Shown here in pieces: positions 1 to 6,806 of a stretch of DNA of 7,698 bases. The position numbers were made by a program, and so were the translations under genes. This stretch comes from an uncultured bacterium. GTDB lineage: Bacteria > Bacteroidota > Bacteroidia > Bacteroidales > CAIWKO01. The DNA lies in contig CAIWVT010000442.1 of the NCBI GenBank assembly GCA_903916135.1, forward strand, positions 1 to 7,698, in the 5' to 3' direction. Under the pieces are notes generated by a model. It did no database searches and was not told the origin of the DNA. It was given only the letters and a program-made list of their open reading frames with translations. Numbering within the stretch: position 1 is the stretch's first letter; every line of letters starts with the position of its first letter.

Positions 1-69
1 AATATTTGCCACGCTGTCGGGCAAGCGTATTTTTTGTGTAATTTAGCCCTGTTTTTCAAAATACGATGA
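1..69 (+). CDS. Possible C-terminal end of an upstream gene (partial, unidentified)
   Basis: Frame 1 is open from the left edge to a TGA at 67-69, giving about 22 residues that are hydrophobic and end in a basic FFKIR tail. The TGA overlaps the dnaG ATG in the classic ATGA arrangement (66-69), which is what makes a real coupled gene plausible. Against it, the open stretch is too short to be significant, and the other two forward frames are also open for their first 40 or so bases (stops at 39-41 and 44-46). The same bases can also be read as a weak hairpin plus T-run. No product can be assigned. Confidence 0.25.
   Translation, partial: NICHAVGQAYFLCNLALFFKIR
5..46 (+). promoter_or_regulatory. 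Candidate promoter or weak terminator-like hairpin upstream of dnaG
   Basis: TTTG at 5-8 is followed 19 nt later by TATTTTTTG (28-36), one T longer than the Bacteroidota -7 element TAnnTTTG. A second near match, TAATTTAG (39-46), lies just downstream. Either would give a short dnaG leader. The same stretch can fold as TTGCC (6-10) with GGCAA (20-24) around a 9-nt loop, followed by six T at 30-35, like a weak intrinsic terminator for an upstream gene. These readings compete and none is strong. Confidence 0.28.
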
Positions 70-2054
70 TACGCAAAGAAACTATACAAAATATCAATGA
101 TGCCACAAAAATTGAAGAAGTTGTTGGCGATTTTGTTTCCTTAAAAAAAAGGGGGGCGAACTATCTGGGCTTATGTCCTTTTCATAACGAAAAGACCCCT
201 TCGTTTACCGTTTCGCCAGCAAAAGGTTTCTACCATTGTTTTGGTTGTGGAAAAGGCGGAAGTGCTATTGATTTCATTATGGAGCACGAACATCATACCT
301 ATCCGGATGCATTGCGCTATCTTGCCGAAAAATATCACATCGAAATTGTGGACGAAATACAAACTGCTGAGGAAAAACACATGCAGTCGGAGCAGGAAAC
401 ACTTTTCAGTGTGGTTTCTTATGCACAAAAACATTTCACAGACAATCTTTTCAACACTGAAGCTGGCTTGGCTATCGGATTGACGTATTTCAATGAGCGT
501 GGCTTTACCAAGGATATAATTAAGAAATTTCATTTAGGATATTCTCCCGAAAAATGGGATGATTTGTCAAAGAGTGCAATTGACAATGGATACAATGTTG
601 ATTACTTATACAAAAGCGGTTTAGCCATCAAAAAAGAGGAGGGCGGATATTATGATCGCTTTCGCGATAGAGTTATTTTTCCCATTCATAATCTAAGTGG
701 AAGAATTGTTGGCTTCACCGGAAGGATTTTGTCTTCTGATAAAAACAAACCCAAATACGTCAACTCGCCCGAATCTGAAATCTACAGCAAAGGCAAAACT
801 CTTTATGGAATATTTTTTGCCAAATCGGCTATTGTTTCCAACAATAACTGCTATTTGGTGGAAGGCAACACCGATGTTATTTCCCTTTACCAATCGGGCA
901 TTGAAAACGTGGTGGCATCATCAGGCACGGCACTCACTGTTGACCAGATAAAACTCATTAAAAAGTTCACTCCGAACATCACCATTTTATATGATGGTGA
1001 TGATGCGGGCATAAAAGCTTCTTTACGTGGTATTGACATGGTGCTTGAAGAGGGAATGAACGTGAAGATTGTATTATTCCCCACGGGCGAAGACCCCGAT
1101 TCTTATGCTCGAAAGCACGATGCTGTTCAAATAAAAAAATTCATCACCGAAAATGCTGTTAATTTTATTCTTTTCAAAACGAAACTTTTGTTGGATGAAG
1201 CCCAACACGATCCCATAAAAAAGGCGGAGTTGATTAAAGAGATTGTCCGTACCATTTCGCTGATGCCTGAGGCGATTCACCGCAGCGTTTATATCAAAGA
1301 ATGTAGCGAAGTGATGCAAATTCCCGAACAGTCGCTTTTGAATGAATTGAATAAACTGATGCGTAAGAAGTTCAAAAAGGACTTTGCAGAGGCTAATGGA
1401 CACGAACAAGTAGATATTCCCGAAATACCGGATGTTACTGTTGAAAAACAACTAATTCAAAACCTTTACGATAGCATTCCTCTTGAACAACATTTGCTTT
1501 GGATTATATTAAATTATGGTGAACAAGAGCTAATTCAAGAACAAAAAATTGATGACAATCCACTACATAATGAAACATTTGAGATTAAGGTTTCAGAATA
1601 TATTGCCCAAATTCTGAACTTGGAAAAATTCACTTTTAGTGATGCCAAATTGCAACAAATCTTTGATGAATACAACCTGCAATCTCAAGAAGAAGAAAGC
1701 AACGATTCCCTTTATTTTATCAATCATCCTGACAAAGAAGTTTCAAAAACCTATCGGGAAATTGTAAATCAGCTTTATTTTCTGTCCAAAAATTGGGAAT
1801 CTAAGTATCACATTTCTACTCCTATTCACGAAGATGATAATAAGGACATTCTAGTGAAAGATATTACAGCCACTATCAATGGGATTCAGCTCAAACGTGT
1901 ATCCAAAGAATTGCAAGAGATAGAAAGTTCTATGAAAACGATGCAAAAAGAAAATGCTGAAGACCCCGAATTGATGATTTTGCTCGACAGATTTCAAAAG
2001 AAACATTCAATTATAACAAAAATCAGTGCACAACTTGGCAGAGTATTTAATTGA
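66..2054 (+). CDS. dnaG: DNA primase DnaG
   Basis: This is the replicative primase, which makes short RNA primers at the fork for DNA polymerase and is recruited by the DnaB helicase. The N-terminus holds the CHC2 zinc-binding module, with C37, H40, C58 and C61 in the usual C-x2-H-x17-C-x2-C spacing. The RNA-polymerase core follows: the basic stretch DRFRDRVIFPI (about 197-207) and KYVNSPES (230-237). The TOPRIM motifs come next: E266 in VEGNTDV, then D310 and D312 in LYDGDDAG, with GEDPDSY at 341-347. Residues from about 450 to 662 are the poorly conserved helical C-terminus expected to bind DnaB. At 662 aa the protein is full length for Bacteroidota. The ATG at 66 fits because the zinc module starts at the normal distance from it. 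There is no Shine-Dalgarno, as usual in this phylum. The VEGNTDV motif has N where most primases have Y; the catalytic residues are intact. Confidence 0.98.
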   Translation: MIRKETIQNINDATKIEEVVGDFVSLKKRGANYLGLCPFHNEKTPSFTVSPAKGFYHCFGCGKGGSAIDFIMEHEHHTYPDALRYLAEKYHIEIVDEIQTAEEKHMQSEQETLFSVVSYAQKHFTDNLFNTEAGLAIGLTYFNERGFTKDIIKKFHLGYSPEKWDDLSKSAIDNGYNVDYLYKSGLAIKKEEGGYYDRFRDRVIFPIHNLSGRIVGFTGRILSSDKNKPKYVNSPESEIYSKGKTLYGIFFAKSAIVSNNNCYLVEGNTDVISLYQSGIENVVASSGTALTVDQIKLIKKFTPNITILYDGDDAGIKASLRGIDMVLEEGMNVKIVLFPTGEDPDSYARKHDAVQIKKFITENAVNFILFKTKLLLDEAQHDPIKKAELIKEIVRTISLMPEAIHRSVYIKECSEVMQIPEQSLLNELNKLMRKKFKKDFAEANGHEQVDIPEIPDVTVEKQLIQNLYDSIPLEQHLLWIILNYGEQELIQEQKIDDNPLHNETFEIKVSEYIAQILNLEKFTFSDAKLQQIFDEYNLQSQEEESNDSLYFINHPDKEVSKTYREIVNQLYFLSKNWESKYHISTPIHEDDNKDILVKDITATINGIQLKRVSKELQEIESSMKTMQKENAEDPELMILLDRFQKKHSIITKISAQLGRVFN

Positions 2055-2072
2055 TATTATTTACTATTAAAT

Positions 2073-2090
2073 ATAATAGCAGTCTATTAT
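2073..2090. terminator. Small hairpin between convergent dnaG and the minus-strand operon
   Basis: ATAATAG (2073-2079) and CTATTAT (2084-2090) form a perfect 7-bp stem around a CAGT loop. A competing 6-bp stem, CTATTA (2064-2069) with TAATAG (2074-2079), shares one arm. The hairpin lies in the 51-nt gap where transcripts from both sides must end, so a bidirectional terminator is the natural guess. The stem is almost all A-T and no clear U-tract follows on either strand, so support is weak. Confidence 0.3.
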
Positions 2091-2105
2091 CAAAAAATAT
2101 GATTT

Positions 2106-2897
2106 TTATTTGATTTCAAAATCATCCCAATCCTGAGCCACATTAAATCGTTCGCGAAACTCCATTAATTTGCTCTTGGATAAAATACTTGTTTCAATTG
2201 TTTCTGTGTTTTCCATGATTTCACAAACAATTTCCCCTTTTGGAGAAACAATTATGCTATTGCCCGAATGGGGAATCCCTTTTCCATCCATGCCGATGCG
2301 GTTGACGCCTGCAGCATACGATAGATTTTCAATAGCACGTACTTGCATCATTAGTCGCCAATATTGGCTACGTGCTTGGGGCCAATTCGCCACGAAAAGC
2401 AAGAGGTCATAGCCGAATTGCTCATTTTTATACGAGTTTTTTATCCATACAGGGAAGCGTAAATCATAGCAAATCAAAGGACATATCCGCCATGAATTTA
2501 ACTCTACAATAAGTTTTTTACTGCCGGGTGAAATTTGTAAATGCTCATTAGCAAAACGAAACAAATGGCGTTTGTCGTAGGTTTCATACCTGCCATCGGG
2601 GCGCATCCACACCAAACGATTGTATAATTTGCCTTCATCTCTACACAAAAAACTGCCAGTAATCACGCAATTGAAATCATGGGCATGGTTTTTCATCCAT
2701 TGGAAGGTTTGTCCGTCGGGAGGTTCAGCGCATTTGTCGCCATTCATGGTGAAGCCCGTATTGAACATTTCGGGGAGCACAATAAGGTCTTGTTTATCGG
2801 TGATATTAGCGAATTTTTTATCAAAATGTTCTAGATTCTTTTCAGGTTGCTCCCAAAATAAATCTGATTGTACGATACTTATTGTTAGATCTTGCAT
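2106..2897 (-). CDS. yafV: Omega-amidase, nitrilase superfamily (YafV-like)
   Basis: This is a cytoplasmic carbon-nitrogen hydrolase. In characterised relatives (E. coli YafV, mammalian Nit2) it hydrolyses the amide of 2-oxoglutaramate or 2-oxosuccinamate to the dicarboxylic 2-oxo acid and ammonia. The Glu-Lys-Cys triad is visible: E43 in LPEMF, K109 in YDKRHLF and C143 in ICYDLRFP. The accessory glutamate E118 lies in NEHLQISPG. Further matches to the YafV group are VANWPQARSQYW (169-180) and RAIENLSYAAGVNR (187-200). At 263 aa it is full length for the family. Its ATG lies inside the end of the upstream aminotransferase gene (13-nt overlap), so the two are probably translationally coupled, and it is the last gene of the operon. 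The coupling supports a glutamine-transaminase by-product as substrate; that substrate is inferred from family and context. Confidence 0.9.
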   Translation of the reverse strand: MQDLTISIVQSDLFWEQPEKNLEHFDKKFANITDKQDLIVLPEMFNTGFTMNGDKCAEPPDGQTFQWMKNHAHDFNCVITGSFLCRDEGKLYNRLVWMRPDGRYETYDKRHLFRFANEHLQISPGSKKLIVELNSWRICPLICYDLRFPVWIKNSYKNEQFGYDLLLFVANWPQARSQYWRLMMQVRAIENLSYAAGVNRIGMDGKGIPHSGNSIIVSPKGEIVCEIMENTETIETSILSKSKLMEFRERFNVAQDWDDFEIK

Positions 2898-4042
2898 AAT
2901 ATTTCCGCAGCTTTTTCTAAGGTTTCTTCTTTTTTAGCAAAACAAAATCGAAGCACTTTACTGTCAATAAGATTGTGATAAAAAACAGAAACAGGGATTG
3001 AAGCTATTTTATATTCTTTTGTCAAACGAATGGCAAAATCCACTTCCTTCTCATCGGAAATATCACTATAATCTAACAATTGAAAATAGGTGCCATGACA
3101 GGGAACGATTTTGAAGCGTGATTTTTTGATTCTTTCGGTGAAATAATCGCGTTTCTTTTGATAAAACTCATTCAAATGTTGGTAATTATTTTTATCCGCA
3201 ATAAAATCTGCTAACGCATATTGTATCGGTGTGTTACAGGTGAAAACAATAAATTGATGCGACTTTCGAAATTCAGTCATAAGTTGTTCGGGAGCTATGC
3301 AATATCCCATTTTCCAACCTGTAGCATGAAAGGTCTTGCCAAAAGAACCGACCACCAAACTTCGCTCTGCTAATTTTGGATATCTGCATACGCTTTCATG
3401 GGTTAATGTATCAAAAATTAGATGCTCATACACCTCGTCACTCAAGATAATAATATCACTTCCTTTGGTCAGTTTTTCCAATGCTTTCATGTCTTGAGGA
3501 CCTAAGACACTGCCTGTGGGATTATGAGGGGTGTTCAGGATAATCATGCGCGTTTTATGTGTAACAAGTTTCTGAACTTCATCCCATTCGATATGATAAT
3601 CGGGGGCTTTCATCGTGGCATATTTGGGTATGCCACCATTCAACCTAATTGCAGGAACATACGAATCATAAGCAGGTTCAAACACTATAACTTCGTCGCC
3701 TTCACGGACAAATGCCGTGATGGCAGAATACAAGGCTTGAGTGCCTCCTGCCGTTACGGTGATTTCATTCACAGGATGATAGGTAATCTTATGAGTATCG
3801 AAAATCTTTTTCGAAATGGCTTCTCTCAAAGGTAAAATGCCTTGCATGGGAGCATATTGATTGAAACCTTTTTTCATGTATTTGTTAACCAAATCAATTA
3901 GTTCGCGCGAAATATCGAAGTCAGGGAAGCCTTGTGAAAGATTTATTGCTTTGGTTTCGTTGGCTAATTGCGACATCACGGCGAAGATGCTTGTGGTAAC
4001 GCCGGGCAGTTTGGTTTCTGTGCTGTTAAATGAATACGGCAT
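2885..4042 (-). CDS. ybdL: PLP-dependent methionine/glutamine-type aminotransferase (YbdL-like)
   Basis: This is a class I/II, fold-type I aminotransferase. The closest match I recognise is E. coli YbdL (methionine aminotransferase), related to kynurenine aminotransferase/glutamine transaminase K. It would exchange the amino group between methionine, glutamine or aromatic amino acids and 2-oxo acids in the cytoplasm. Shared stretches are INLSQGFPDFD (33-43), NQYAPMQG (61-68), NTPHNPTG (170-177) and SDEVYEHL (201-208). The Schiff-base lysine is K236 in SFGKTFHATGWKMGY. Other PLP or substrate residues are N174, D202, Y205 and the carboxylate-binding R365 in LRFCFAK. At 385 aa it is full length. 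It starts 13 nt after the PGK stop and overlaps the omega-amidase start by 13 nt. Pairing with omega-amidase suggests the enzyme uses glutamine as donor, possibly in methionine salvage. Exact substrate preference cannot be read from sequence. Confidence 0.92.
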   Translation of the reverse strand: MPYSFNSTETKLPGVTTSIFAVMSQLANETKAINLSQGFPDFDISRELIDLVNKYMKKGFNQYAPMQGILPLREAISKKIFDTHKITYHPVNEITVTAGGTQALYSAITAFVREGDEVIVFEPAYDSYVPAIRLNGGIPKYATMKAPDYHIEWDEVQKLVTHKTRMIILNTPHNPTGSVLGPQDMKALEKLTKGSDIIILSDEVYEHLIFDTLTHESVCRYPKLAERSLVVGSFGKTFHATGWKMGYCIAPEQLMTEFRKSHQFIVFTCNTPIQYALADFIADKNNYQHLNEFYQKKRDYFTERIKKSRFKIVPCHGTYFQLLDYSDISDEKEVDFAIRLTKEYKIASIPVSVFYHNLIDSKVLRFCFAKKEETLEKAAEILCKI

Positions 4043-4055
4043 ACGCTTTTATCGT

Positions 4056-5363
4056 TTATTTATGGACTGAGTTAAGTAAGGCTTTGACGGGTTCCAAACC
4101 AAGGACATTTCCTTCTTGTATGGCTTTGAGAACAGCACCACCGCCCGTAAAGATATAATATTTCGGACTGTCGAGAGCCACAATATATAAGCCGGGCAAC
4201 AATCTTTTTAGTTCTTGCATGGTGTCGCCACCGCCATAGAGCTTCACGGCATTTGCATTTTTATCAATGAGTTCGTCAAGGGCGATAGTTCCCTCATTGA
4301 AATAAGGAGTGTAGCCCATCACAGCGTTAACAAAAATGGTTTTGGCTTCAGAAAATATTTTTAATACGGCATCGGAATGAAACGATGACGGGTCAACATC
4401 CAAAATATAATTCAGCTTGTCTCCTTTTTTAAAATCAGCGATGTCCCGAATGCGAAACTGCCCATTGATTTTGCCTTCCATGGTGTCGGATTCTACAATA
4501 TAGGACAGTTCGATGAGTTTGCCCGGGAATTCGGCGGCAAATTCTACAAAGGTTTTGGCGTGTTCAATGTCTTCTTGCTCAACGCCTTTTATTTCTATGC
4601 CATATTTAGCACAGAGGTAAGCATTATAGATGACGCCGCCTAAAACCAAATAATCGGACACCTTCAAGAGTGCATTTAAGGAATCCACTTTGGTGTCGAA
4701 TTTTGAGCCTGCCACCACGGAGATGAAAGGACGTTCGGGGGAATAAATACGCTCTAAATTGGCGATTTCTCTCTGCAACAAAAAGCCTGCATAGGACGGT
4801 AAATATTTGGCAACCTTCACCGTGGAAGCATGAGCCTGCCACGAGCCGAACGCATCGTTCACAAAGATGTCGGCTAATCCGGCAAGCTGATAGGCAAAAC
4901 GATCGGCATCTTCGGTTTTGGATTCTTCGCCTGCGAACCATCGCGTATTGGGCAGATAGATGCCATCAATTTCGTTGTTTTTTAAGTCGCGAATCAGATG
5001 ATTTATTGAGGTTTCTATGCCTAAATACCCCTGATTTTCGTGAGGCATGAAGTCGGGAGTTTTGAGGGTGATGTGGAGTTTGTTTTCCAAATAATCTACA
5101 ATGGGTTGGATGGAAGTGTCGTCGGAAATAAGAATCTCGCCTGTCTTTTTGTTTTTCGGTCTGCCCGCATGGGTCATCAGGATAATTTTTCCGCCTTTGG
5201 CATTGATATAATAGAGGGTGCCGATGGTGGCATCTATGCGGTAGGGGTCGTGGATGATACCTTTTTTCACCACATTGTGGTCAACGCGCACCAAAACAAC
5301 TTTGTTTTTCAGGTCGGCGTTTTGAAGGAGGGGAAGGTTTAAACCTTGCAATACATCAGTCAT
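4056..5363 (-). CDS. pgk: Phosphoglycerate kinase, divergent
   Basis: PGK transfers phosphate between 1,3-bisphosphoglycerate and ADP in glycolysis and gluconeogenesis. Many substrate residues are present: R26, D28 and N30 in VRVDHNVV, R42, H65 and R68 in THAGRP, R141 in NTRWFAGE, and VNDAFG (168-173). Also present are the lysines K221 and K225 in AGSKFDTK, GGGD (377-380) and TGGG (406-409). Unusual features: the usual P of RVDFNVP is V32; the HRAH arginine is replaced (SWQAHAST); GGAKVSDK is AGSKFDTK; WNGPMGVFE is VNAVMGYTP; DIGP is DVDP. The protein has 435 aa against about 390-420 usual, with extra residues near 95-135. The ATG at 5363 is chosen because the PGK fold begins just after it; the open frame runs 47 residues further upstream, but only across the nitroreductase gene. 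The start overlaps the nitroreductase stop by 8 nt. Fold assignment is firm; full catalytic activity is less so. Confidence 0.9.
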   Translation of the reverse strand: MTDVLQGLNLPLLQNADLKNKVVLVRVDHNVVKKGIIHDPYRIDATIGTLYYINAKGGKIILMTHAGRPKNKKTGEILISDDTSIQPIVDYLENKLHITLKTPDFMPHENQGYLGIETSINHLIRDLKNNEIDGIYLPNTRWFAGEESKTEDADRFAYQLAGLADIFVNDAFGSWQAHASTVKVAKYLPSYAGFLLQREIANLERIYSPERPFISVVAGSKFDTKVDSLNALLKVSDYLVLGGVIYNAYLCAKYGIEIKGVEQEDIEHAKTFVEFAAEFPGKLIELSYIVESDTMEGKINGQFRIRDIADFKKGDKLNYILDVDPSSFHSDAVLKIFSEAKTIFVNAVMGYTPYFNEGTIALDELIDKNANAVKLYGGGDTMQELKRLLPGLYIVALDSPKYYIFTGGGAVLKAIQEGNVLGLEPVKALLNSVHK

Positions 5364-5901
5364 AACTATTGATTTTGAGAATTTCTTGAGTTGATTTGCG
5401 TATTTTGGTCCGAATAATAGTGTCGTGAGGATAGCCGACGGTGATGATGAGTCCAATGCGTTTGTTTTTAGGAACCTTGAGTATTTCGGCAATTTTTTTC
5501 TCATTAAACCATCCTAAAATGCAGGTTCCAAGCCCAAGCTCGGCAGCTTGCAAACAAAAATGTTCGGCTGCAATGCCCACATCCATCAAATAGAAGTCTT
5601 TGTTTTTTAGTCTGCCGCCAATTTGAGAAATCACCTTGGGGTTTTCCATCATAACGACAACAATTAAGGGTGCTTCAACCACAAATTTGTTGAATTGAAC
5701 CAAAGTGTTAAAGGTTTCGCGGGCTACTTTGTTTTTTATGTCTTCATCATTCAATATAATGAATTTCCAAGGCTGCGAATTGCAAGCAGAAGGTGCCAAT
5801 CGGGCAGCTTCTATACATTGTTCTATCTTATCGGGTTCAATAGCTTGTGCGGAATATTTGCGAACACTTTGACGTGTTTTGACCAGTTCTAAAAAGTTCA
5901 T
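5356..5901 (-). CDS. Nitroreductase-family FMN-dependent oxidoreductase
   Basis: This is a small (181 aa) cytoplasmic flavoprotein of the nitroreductase superfamily. These are normally homodimers that bind FMN and use NAD(P)H to reduce nitro compounds, quinones or unknown metabolites. Typical signatures are the N-terminal FMN phosphate-binding TRQSVRKYS (9-17), APSACNSQPWKFIIL (36-50), and the dimer-core helix with GLGTCILGWF (123-132). Then come LIITVGYP (151-158) and the basic RKSTQEIL tail (168-175). The length is near the minimum for the family, without the insertions that mark NfsA or NfsB, so no specific symbol is justified. Its ATG overlaps the stop of the upstream YcxB-like gene in an ATGA, and its own end overlaps the PGK start by 8 nt. 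Substrate unknown; position beside PGK and an aminotransferase gives no clear pathway. Confidence 0.9.
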   Translation of the reverse strand: MNFLELVKTRQSVRKYSAQAIEPDKIEQCIEAARLAPSACNSQPWKFIILNDEDIKNKVARETFNTLVQFNKFVVEAPLIVVVMMENPKVISQIGGRLKNKDFYLMDVGIAAEHFCLQAAELGLGTCILGWFNEKKIAEILKVPKNKRIGLIITVGYPHDTIIRTKIRKSTQEILKINSYD

Positions 5902-6425
5902 TTGGTTTCTTTGGTTTTAATTTTGGCACGTACCCATTGCTTCAAGGTGGCGTACTCTTCGTCGGTGAAATATTTTTTTGGAAACAGACTGAATCTGAAT
6001 TTATTCGGATAAATCATGATGACCATCTCGTTGATCATGGCAGATTGGTAGTATTCCCAATTGTTGGTAGTGTTCACGTTGTCGGACGTTACTTGAATGT
6101 TTTCGGCAGTGAAAATATAGTTGAAAGGGTTCTTAAAGTCGGGCATTTTGGTGTACATGCGTTTGCCGATGGTTTTAAGATTGTAGAAATACAAAATAGC
6201 GATGAACACGCCATAGCATAACAGAAACCACGCTGCCCAATTGGTGTAGTTTAAGCCTTTCATATAGAATTGCAGGACAAGGAGAAACAAGCCGATGACG
6301 ATGGAAATGCCTCCAACTATCAGCAACAAACGGCTGCGGACAGGATAGGCTTTGCGGAAATGCGTGGAATAGGCAAGTTGCAAATCTTCGGCAGTGAATA
6401 AAATGGTTTTGGATATCTTTTCCAT
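5898..6425 (-). CDS. Two-TM membrane protein with YcxB-like C-terminal domain
   Basis: This is a 175-aa protein of unknown function. After a hydrophilic N-terminus it has two predicted membrane segments, about residues 33-53 (LLLIVGGISIVIGLFLLVLQ) and 62-82, separated by a short polar loop. A soluble domain of about 90 residues follows. That domain has the pattern of YcxB-like proteins: FNYIFTAENIQVTS near 101-114, a W at 123, a strand-rich INEMVIMIYPNKFRFSLFPK (131-150), then the FTDEEY helix start (153-158). Related proteins are small bacterial membrane proteins with no established role. This is the first gene of the minus-strand operon, and its stop overlaps the next ATG (ATGA at 5901-5898). 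The leader before its ATG is A/T-rich with no Shine-Dalgarno. The YcxB assignment is by pattern only. Confidence 0.75.
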   Translation of the reverse strand: MEKISKTILFTAEDLQLAYSTHFRKAYPVRSRLLLIVGGISIVIGLFLLVLQFYMKGLNYTNWAAWFLLCYGVFIAILYFYNLKTIGKRMYTKMPDFKNPFNYIFTAENIQVTSDNVNTTNNWEYYQSAMINEMVIMIYPNKFRFSLFPKKYFTDEEYATLKQWVRAKIKTKETK

Positions 6426-6806
6426 AAATATTAGATTTAGAGTAAATTAGATAACGATGTTTTTTTTGGCAAGCCTAAAAACAGTTGGATACAAATTTAA
6501 GCAAAATTGAATTAATGGAGGGAATATTTTTTTATCTATTTATAAATTGTGATTTAAATAAAGCAGTAATAAATTTGAAACCCTGTTCTATGGAGGGATT
6601 CCGCAAATTTTGATGTAAGATTTTTAATGTAAAATTTCTCTTGTTTAAATTGAAAAATCGTTAAAAAAAACTCATGTACTCAACATTTTTTTACAAAAAT
6701 AAAAAAAAACATTTTTTTTCTCGAAATAAAAAAAATTCTTATTAATTTTGCGCTGAAAACAGCACTTCAGTGAAAGGGAGTTTCTTGAAGTTAAAAATTT
6801 ATTATT
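6426..6806. promoter_or_regulatory. Divergent A/T-rich intergenic region
   Basis: These 381 nt contain no convincing gene and must hold the promoters for the minus-strand operon and the plus-strand orphan. Long A and T runs crowd 6660-6740. Minus-strand matches to TAnnTTTG are TAAATTTG (6499 to 6492) and TATTTTTG (6701 to 6694); neither has a good TTTG at the -33 distance. Short direct repeats are ATGGAGGGA at 6515-6523 and 6590-6598, and ATGTAAGATTT/ATGTAAAATTT at 6613-6623 and 6627-6637. These could be operator half-sites or chance in such biased sequence. Confidence 0.5.
6743..6750 (+). promoter_or_regulatory. Bacteroidota -7 promoter element for the 204-aa gene
   Basis: TAATTTTG matches the TAnnTTTG element of the Bacteroidota primary sigma factor and is followed by C, as is common. 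It lies 56 nt upstream of the ATG, giving a leader of roughly 50 nt. The upstream flank is an A/T-tract resembling an UP element, but a clear TTTG -33 box is not seen. Confidence 0.55.

Larger units (their letters stand above)
2106..6425 (-). other. Five-gene operon (YcxB-like, nitroreductase, pgk, aminotransferase, omega-amidase)
   Basis: All five genes read the same way with overlaps of 4 nt (5898-5901), 8 nt (5356-5363) and 13 nt (2885-2897), and one 13-nt gap (4043-4055). No space is left for internal terminators, so one transcript is very likely. The last two genes form a metabolic pair; the rest have no obvious shared pathway. Confidence 0.8.

Noticed and set aside
260..283. Possible primase inactivation suggested by unusual TOPRIM wording VEGNTDV (actual codons near 858-878)
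   Set aside because: The catalytic E266, D310 and D312 are all present. Only a non-catalytic position differs, so the enzyme should be active.
5040..5342. Plus-strand open frame of 100 codons inside pgk
   Set aside because: It is antisense to conserved PGK motifs and has no recognisable product; it is a shadow of the real gene.
5364..5504. 47-residue N-terminal extension of PGK from an upstream ATG at 5504
   Set aside because: It lies wholly inside the nitroreductase gene in another frame and does not resemble PGK. The fold starts just after the ATG at 5363.
6462..6480. GGC/GCC inverted repeat flanked by T and A runs, resembling a terminator
   Set aside because: The loop would be only 2 nt, the stem 3 bp, and the site lies upstream of the operon's first gene where no transcript needs to end.
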